NCBI GenBank assembly: GCA_017163975.1
Contig: JAFFSR010000243.1
Location: 744,001-808,000 of the forward strand
Reading direction: 5' to 3'
Length of the DNA stretch: 64,000 nucleotides
Source of the DNA: Anastatus disparis
Taxonomy: Eukaryota; Arthropoda; Insecta; Hymenoptera; Eupelmidae
The notes under the pieces were generated by a model. It made no database searches. It had not been told where the DNA came from and saw only the letters and a program-made list of their open reading frames with translations. How positions within the stretch are numbered: the stretch's first letter is position 1; every line of letters starts with the position of its first letter. Below are positions 57,859-64,000 of this stretch, piece after piece. The translations under genes were made by a program, and so were the position numbers.

Positions 57859-58791
57859 GAGGGGGTACAGGTAAAATCTTGTTTTCCCATATGAAAATGA
57901 TTTTAGTGGGAAATTGTGTAAAACTGTGAATAACTATAATAAACTACCGTAATTCAGACATTATTAACAGTAAAAAGCAGCTAATAATAGTTAATAATAG
58001 TTATGAGTGCTAAATAACAATGATTAACTAAAAGTAATGATTATTAATAGTTATTCATAGTTACTCACATTTATACACATTTATTAATAGTTACTCACAT
58101 TTTCCAAAATTTTAGAATTGGTGAATAATTTATTATTATTTATACTCATTTATAGTTATTTATTGTTTATAGTTATTTAATTAGTTACAATGAAATATAG
58201 TTATTAACCCTTTCTTACAGATATTTAGTTTTTCACATTTATTAAGGCGACTACGGAAGTTCGGTTCGATTTAATTTTGTAGTTTACAAATTACTCTTTC
58301 AGTTTCTAAAATTTTTTGAAATTTTTAATTTTCCACCATTTATTATAATCCATAGAAATGTGAAAAATTAAAAAATCTGAAAAATTTTACATATTGAAAG
58401 AGTAATTTGTAAACTCAAAAATAAAACCTAACCTAAAATCCGAAGTCGCCTTAACAGTTAATAACAATTTTTCACATTTTTTCACATTTATACACAGTTA
58501 TTAATAGTTATTCACAGAAATTATTTCTGTTTAAGTTCCAATAAAAAAGGACAATTTTTTTTTTTATTTTTGACTCATAAGAACTACAACAAAATCCATG
58601 CGTGATGTTATTCAAAATAATTTGAAAAATCAATAAGAAAATTTTATTAACTATTATTAACTATTATTAGCTGTTTTTACTGTTATTAATGTCTGAATTA
58701 CGGTAGTTTATTATAGTTATTCACAGTTTTACACAATTTTCCACTAAAATCATTTTCATATGGGAAAACAAAATTTAACCTGTACCCCCTC
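57859..58791. mobile_element. 933-bp foldback element family C at the axis of palindrome 3
   Basis: The ends GAGGGGGTACAGGT and its inverse lie inside long inverted halves (CCCATATGAAAATGATTTTA; AACTACCGTAATTCAGACAT). TTAA flanks both sides (57,855-57,858 and 58,792-58,795). The interior is built of TTATTAATAGTTATTCACA-like short repeats. Its midpoint, 58,325, coincides within about 15 bases with the axis of the whole palindrome. Confidence 0.9.
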
Positions 58792-58882
58792 TTAATATTA
58801 AATTATCATTACTAGGAAATTATTAATAATATTTTTTACAGGTACTTACCAAATACAGCAGGCTATTTCTTATGTAGCAGAA

Positions 58883-59221
58883 ATGCTGAATGAAAATGAT
58901 GAGATACATTTACAATATTGCAAAGAAAAAAATAATATAATCAAGATACAAGTTTGCTCCCGGCACAAAAGCAGCAAAACTTACAATTGTTATATTGAGT
59001 ATAAACCGGACTTGATTGGTTATAGCGGTATTCTGCGATACTGTTGTGAATGTGCCAATGGTTTAAGAACAATCGGTTCCTGCTCACATGTAGCAGCTGT
59101 AATATATTATTTATCTAATGGTAGATACATAAAAAAAATAAAACCAGCTGCAAAATTAAGCAAAATTTTTGAAACCGAAGGTTTTGTACCATTTATCGAG
59201 GTAGATAGTGAGGATGACTAA
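58883..59221 (+). CDS. SWIM zinc-finger protein fragment, likely transposase C-terminus
   Basis: An open frame of 112 residues. It has a SWIM-type zinc finger, CECANGLRTIGSCSH, with C55, C57, C67 and H69 as the CxCx9CxH ligands, followed by VAAVIYYLSNGRY. SWIM fingers bind DNA or protein and occur at the C-terminus of several eukaryotic DDE transposases; insect proteins of this make-up, as I remember them, end in the same way with an acidic tail (here FIEVDSEDD). Coding wording seems to extend upstream of the ATG (CAGGTACTTACC... to 58,882), and a TTTTTTACAG acceptor-like site precedes it, so this is probably a last exon or truncated end. The catalytic part is not in the window. Confidence 0.65.
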   Translation: MLNENDEIHLQYCKEKNNIIKIQVCSRHKSSKTYNCYIEYKPDLIGYSGILRYCCECANGLRTIGSCSHVAAVIYYLSNGRYIKKIKPAAKLSKIFETEGFVPFIEVDSEDD

Positions 59222-59348
59222 ACAATAACTATACAATAAAAGAAAAAGATTTTTTAATTTCTTGAAAAACATTTTTGTTTATTAATTTCCATATCAAACT
59301 ACGATTATAAGATTTTTATTTTATAGGTGTTAGTGTACATACGAAATA

Positions 59349-59821
59349 AAATATCTATCTTTGGGTTTAACCGCCTACAGCCTATTTGGCCTAGTAAGTG
59401 ACACCTCGACCACCTTTGTGTTCCGGTGTTTTCGCGTTCGAAATCATACCTCAATTTTCCCTAACTTTGGTAGGTGGTGCTTGAACATGCAGGCCTACTT
59501 AGGCGGGGAGCATCGCTCAACCCATCCTTTTTAGCGCATCGAGAGCTCAACACCTACCCGGCAGAACGGTCCGGCTCAACTATAATAGTGGAACAGTCGC
59601 GTACTGCCTTACCGGCCTTCGAGTGACTTTCGTCGGTTTTTGTTAAGACCGAAAAAAGTCTCTCGGGGGTGGGTCCACCGCGGTGTCAGTGAGCTCGGGA
59701 CATCCTCCACTTTCGATATTTAAATTAAAAAATGGAGAAAAAATCCCGACCTCACCAGGATTCGAACCCCGGCCCTCTGCGTTAGAGTCGGATGCTCTAA
59801 CCCCTGAGCCACCGCGGCTCT
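59349..59821 (-). mobile_element. tRNA-derived SINE, right arm of palindrome 3
   Basis: Mirror copy of 56,859-57,330 with a better-preserved head: A box TGGCTCAGGGGTTAGAGC and B box GGTTCGAATCC on the minus strand. It is flanked by GTACATACGAAATAA (59,334-59,348) and GTACATACAAAATAA (59,822-59,836). The 62-residue open frame on its minus strand is a translation of the tRNA-like head, not a gene. Confidence 0.86.
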
Positions 59822-61003
59822 GTACATACAAAATAAAATAAAATTTTATTAGTAACTAAATTCATTTTTCCAGAATATTACTTGAAAATACATTCCTAAA
59901 AATGATTAATTATTTATTCTTGAAAATTAATAATACTATCTTTATGGAATTTTTTAATTTTATTTTGATAATTAGATTCATGTAAACTAATCAAAGATAT
60001 TTAAAAAAAAATCTTCTTTGATTGTTTATAAGCGAAAGTAAGCGTATTTATTTTGTTTATTTATTACTTAATGAATAATTATTTCAATTTCACATTATTC
60101 TACTACAGTATCATTTTTGTTAAAAAAATTTAATATATTATTATATGTTGATAAATGATTCATCTTTTTGAAATTGTAAAAAAATTCGATTACAAAATAA
60201 CGAATTTAACAATGGAACATTTCCCAACATTAGTATTCACAAAAATTAGTTCCAGATATCGCTATTGATGCATTTAATCTTCTATTATGATGATACTACT
60301 AAACACAACGTAAGTATTTTCCGATTCAATCGAAAATAGATTTAATAAGAAAAACAAACAATGCTTACTTGAATTTAATGCTGCGAATGCATACTATTAA
60401 TGATTTGCTAATTTGATACTTTACATTTGTAACTGTGAATGAGCATACCTTCGGTTTTAGGGCATTTATCAGACTTTTTCAAGGCTAAAATTAAAGGTTT
60501 TTTTCCATCTTATTTTAAATAATTATGTATAGGAAATAATTCCGGGGTATGTAAGATACTATAATCACATTTAGTGTACGGAAGGTAGGTAAAAATGCCC
60601 AAAAATCGAACTAAAAGTGGTTTTTTGCTTCTGTAGGCCATTGCACCATTTCCAGAAATCTAAAAAATTCATGATTATAGTTTTTTGGTTGGAAAAAACA
60701 TATTTTCTTTTAGTTATTTCTGTTGTCTTAGTTTTTTTTTAATTTAACTTTAAAAATTTCAAATGCTTATAAACTTTGAATTTTACCCCAAAACTATTTT
60801 TTACCTACGTCAAGTTGTAGGGCTTTCAAAAACCTACCATTTAAAAAAAAACGTATTTTTCGTCCACTAGAAGCCGAGATATCGCCAAAAAACGAACAAA
60901 CACGTTTTAATTAATTTTGAGGTTATGATTCATTAGAAAGAGCTAAAAATTTTTTTGTGTGGGTATTTTTTAATGTAGAAAAAAATAGCATTGTTATTAT
61001 TTC

Positions 61004-61620
61004 AGTTTCTTTTGGGGGAAATTTTAATCCTCTTAATAGGTTAGAGACCCTTTATACAAAATTTAGTCGAAAATTAGCTAAAATTTAACTAAAAGTCAGC
61101 TAAAATTAATATTAATCTTAAGAGACTTTAGGTAAATTTTGGTTTTATTCCAGCTGAATTTTAGCTGTATTTTTGATCTATTTATATTCTATGCTCTCGA
61201 TACTATTAAAAGTATATCGTCGCTGTCGTCGTCAGAAATATGCCCCTTATTTTTGGAAGTACATTACAATGTTAAATTCAGCTGGATTTAAGCTTGTAAT
61301 TAGCTTGAAAATAACTAAAGTAGATTGAATTGAAGCTTTAAAATAGCAGAAAATTAGCTGAGTTAAGCCGTATTTCATCTTGTGGTGAACTTGGTAATAG
61401 CTAATCTAAAGTTTTGTATATAACGATATATTATAACATAGACGTTTAAGATTAATGATAGATAGAAAATAAGTAATAATATCTATTTTAGAATCAGCTT
61501 ATTATCCCGTAATCATCGTGAAGTTTGATTATATAAAATCTTATATTATATTAAAGTGAAACCACTTTTTTCTCCGTTTCTCCGGTTCTCCGGTTCTCCA
61601 GTTCTCCGCATTTTTGGAAT
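61004..61620. other. AT-rich spacer, no gene seen
   Basis: Contains loosely repeated TTAGCTAAAATTTAACTAAA-like words (61,070-61,370) and, at 61,570-61,610, a short CTCCGGTT tandem. Nothing else is supported. Confidence 0.5.
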
Positions 61621-61624
61621 GTGT

Positions 61625-63480
61625 CTTTCTTGGGCCTTATATTTTCTTAGGCCTTATATTTTCTTGAGTCTTTTATTTTCTTTAGCCTTTTATTTTTTTG
61701 GGCCTTATAATTTCTTGGGCCTTATATTTTCTTGCGCCTTATATTTTCTTGGGCATTAAAATTTTCTTGGGCCTTGTAATTTTTTGGACTCAATATTTTT
61801 TGGGCCTAATATTTTTTTGAACTCAATATTTTTTTGGGCCCAATATTTTTTCGGTCTCTATATTTTTTGGGCCTTATTTTTTTGGGCCTTATATTTTATT
61901 AAGCCTTATATTTTATTAAGCCTTATATTTTCTTGGGCCTTATAATTTTTTGGACTCAATATTTTTTTGGGCCCAATATTTTTTCGATCTCTATATTTTT
62001 TGGGCCTCATTTTTTTGGGTCTTACATTTTATTGAGCCTAATATTTTCTTGGGCCTCATATTTTTTTGGGCCTCATATTTTATTGAGCCTTATACTTTCT
62101 TGGGCCTTATATTTTTTTGGACTCAATATTTTTTTTAGCCCAATATTTTTTCGGTCTCTATATTTTTTGGGCCTTATATTTTCTTGGGCCTAACACTTTC
62201 TTTGGCTTTATATTTTTTTGGCCTTTTATTTTCTTGGGCCTTATATTTTATTAAGCCTTATATTTTCTTGGGCCTTATAATTTTTTCGACTCAATATTCT
62301 TTTAGGCCCAATATTTTTTCGATCTTTATATTTTTTGAGACTCATTTTTTTGGGTCTTATATTTTATTGAGCCTTATATTTTCTTGAGCCTCATGTTTTT
62401 TTTGGCCCCATATTTTATTGAGCCTCATACTTTCGTGGGCCTTATATTTTTTTGGGCCTTATAATTTTTTGGACTCAATATTTTTTTGGGCCTAATATTT
62501 TTTCAGTCTCTATATTTTTTGGGCCTTATATTTTATTGAGCCTTATACTTTCTTGGGCCTTATATTTTATTGGGCCTTATAATTTCTTGGACTTAATATT
62601 TTTTTGGGCCCAATATTTTTTTGGTTTCTATATTTTTTGGGCCTTATATTTTCTTGAGCCCTAATTTTTTTTTAGCCCAATATTTTTTCGGTCTCTATAT
62701 TTTTTGGGCCTTATATTTTCTTGGGCCTAACACTTTCTTTGGCTTTATATTTTTTTGGCCTTTTATTTTCTCGGGCCTTTTATTTTCTTAGGCCTTATAT
62801 TTTCTTGGGCATTATAATTTTCTTGGGCCTTGTGATAGTTTGGACTCAATATTTTTTGGGGCCCAATATTTTTTGAGCTTTATTTTTTTGGGCCTTATAT
62901 TTTATTGAGCCTTATATTCTCTTGGGCCTTATAATTTTTTGGACTTAATATTTTTTTGAGCCCAATATTTTTTTGATCTCTATATTTTTTGGGCCTTATT
63001 TTTTTGGGTTTTATATTTTATTGAGCCTTATATTTTCTTAGGCCTTATATTTTTTTGGACCTCATATTTTATTAAGCCTTATACTTTCTTGGGCCTTATA
63101 ATTTTTTGGACTCAATATTTTTTGGGCTTAATATTTTTTTGGTCTCTATATTTTTTGGGCCATATATTTTATTGAGCCTCATACTTTTTTATGGGCCTTA
63201 TATTTTTTGAGCCTTATAATTTCTTGGACTTAATATTTTTTTGGGCCTAATATTTTTTTGGTCTCTATATTTTTTGGGCCTTATATTTTCTTGAGCATTA
63301 ATTTTTTTTGGGCCCAATATTGTTTCGGTCTCTATATTTTTTGGGCCTTATATTTTCTTGACCATAATTTTTTTTTGGCCTTATATTTTCTTGGGCCTAA
63401 CACTTTCCTTGGCTTTATATTTTTTGGGCCTTATATTTTCTTGGGCCTTATATTTTCTTGGGCTTTATATTTTTTTGATT
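61625..63480 (+). repeat. 17-18-bp minisatellite (TTGGGCCTTATATTTTC)
   Basis: More than 100 variant copies of TTGGGCCTTATATTTTC, interspersed with TTTTTGGACTCAATA, TTGGGCCCAATATT and TCGGTCTCTATATT variants in a recurring order, so a higher-order unit of several copies exists. The F/W/L-rich open frames (for example 61,933-62,193 and 63,258-63,659) are products of the repeat. Confidence 0.95.
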
Positions 63481-63684
63481 CCCGCATTTTTTTGGTTAAT
63501 ATGTTTTCTAACGTAGCTTTTCATCCAAGCCTGTATACTTTTACATTGGATTATTTAGTGAAGCGTATTTTTATAATGTTTTCTACAGGCTCCGCTCCAG
63601 ACGCTGTAATATTTTTCTTATTTCAAATGCAATGTTTTAACGTCTCATTCTTACACTAGACATTGCAAATCTAATAGCGCATCT

Positions 63685-64000
63685 CCATATGCAGCCGTTT
63701 AAACAGAACGTTCTAATATGCAGCCGTTTGAACAGCGCATCTCCATATGCAGCCGATTTAACAGCGCATCTCAATATGCAGCCGATTCAACAGCGCATCC
63801 CGATATGCAGCCGATTCAACAGCGCATCCCAATATGCAGCCGATTTAACAGTGCATCCCCATATGCAGCCGATTCTATAGCGCATCCCTATTTGCAGCCG
63901 ATTTAACAGCGCATTCCCTAATGTAGTCGATTTAATAGCGTATCCTCGTATGCAGCCGATTCAACAGCACGTTTCCTTATGTAGCCGATTTAACAGCGCG
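63685..64000 (+). repeat. 29-bp minisatellite (ATATGCAGCCGATTTAACAG)
   Basis: Eleven or so copies of a 29-base unit, ATATGCAGCCGATTTAACAG followed by CGCATCCCC, running off the window's right edge. Since 29 is not a multiple of three, the frame rotates between units; the two open frames seen are artefacts. Confidence 0.95.

Larger units (their letters stand above)
58792..61003 (-). repeat. Palindrome 3, right arm
   Basis: Partner of 55,676-57,858, with base differences and small indels throughout. The outer part (59,840-61,003) holds no gene. It ends in AATAGCATTGTTATTATTTC, beyond which the two flanks no longer match. Confidence 0.93.

Noticed and set aside
59643..59831. 62-residue frame on the minus strand
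   Set aside because: It translates the tRNA-like head of a SINE (GSGVRASDSNAEGRGSNPGE), a well-known false gene pattern.
61556..63659. F/W/L-rich frames resembling membrane proteins
   Set aside because: Products of the 17-18-bp TTGGGCCTTATATTTTC minisatellite; apparent transmembrane character comes from the AT-rich unit.
63689..63906. Two overlapping 62-63-residue frames
   Set aside because: They come from the 29-bp minisatellite, and the frame rotates between units.
1..64000. CRISPR array or bacterial operon interpretation of the tandem repeats
   Set aside because: Repeats are contiguous without unique spacers, and the elements (Polinton, mariner, Helitron, SINE, intron) are eukaryotic.

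Overview
This window looks like repeat-rich, AT-rich nuclear DNA from an arthropod, most likely an insect. The support is a Polinton/Maverick with the usual insect gene set, an IS630/Tc1-mariner element, a Helitron-type Rep-helicase fossil, tRNA-derived SINEs, TTAA-targeting foldback MITEs, and several kilobase-long satellites and minisatellites. I see no host housekeeping gene, no rRNA and no convincing functional tRNA. Nearly everything is mobile DNA, tandem repeat, or large inverted repeat. The species cannot be named from what I see.

Layout, left half. 1-5,235 is a 153-bp satellite with a 2.43-kb higher-order duplication. 5,245-5,760 is a second tandem array. 5,815-21,095 is a giant imperfect palindrome with arms of about 6 kb. 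Each arm carries the same dead Helitron-type Rep/Pif1 helicase, a SINE-like segment and a TTAA MITE. Its core (12,540-15,365) contains two further foldbacks, one of them a mirrored 167-bp tandem array. 21,100-23,330 is the same 153-bp satellite in the same orientation, followed by a 47-bp minisatellite (23,690-24,490) and a foldback MITE (24,690-25,265). 25,896-29,191 is a second palindrome, with a MITE in one arm and the intact empty site in the other. 29,253-31,045 is a 1.8-kb strand-asymmetric pyrimidine hexamer array. 31,710-35,745 is a composite macro-repeat (purine hexamers plus TG-rich DNA), interrupted by a 2.8-kb mariner-like element with a broken transposase.

Layout, right half. 35.7-39.3 kb is mostly AT-rich DNA with one clean TTAA MITE. 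39,866-55,374 is a Polinton with terminal inverted repeats. Its genes form three blocks: a minus-strand capsid/maturation block (unknown protein, major capsid, small ORF, minor capsid, adenain-like protease, PLA2/pX protein); a plus-strand block (packaging ATPase, coiled-coil/fibre-like protein, chromodomain integrase); and a minus-strand block (small conserved protein, protein-primed DNA polymerase B). Packaging ATPase, protease and minor capsid are open. Polymerase, integrase and major capsid are broken, and the integrase has lost a catalytic aspartate. The polymerase seems to contain an 87-nt spliceosomal intron. The Polinton lies between two direct repeats of about 300 bp. Next comes a third palindrome (55,676-61,003): each arm carries the same SINE with its target duplication and the same SWIM zinc-finger gene fragment, and a TTAA foldback sits on its symmetry axis. 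The window closes with a 17-bp and a 29-bp minisatellite, the latter running off the end.

The genes do not form one pathway. The only set that worked together is the Polinton's: the polymerase copies the element, the integrase inserts it, and the ATPase, protease and capsid proteins package it. The recurring theme is inverted duplication. Three kilobase-scale palindromes are accompanied by foldback elements with TTAA targets, and in one case the foldback lies at the axis, suggesting that these elements may seed the palindromes.
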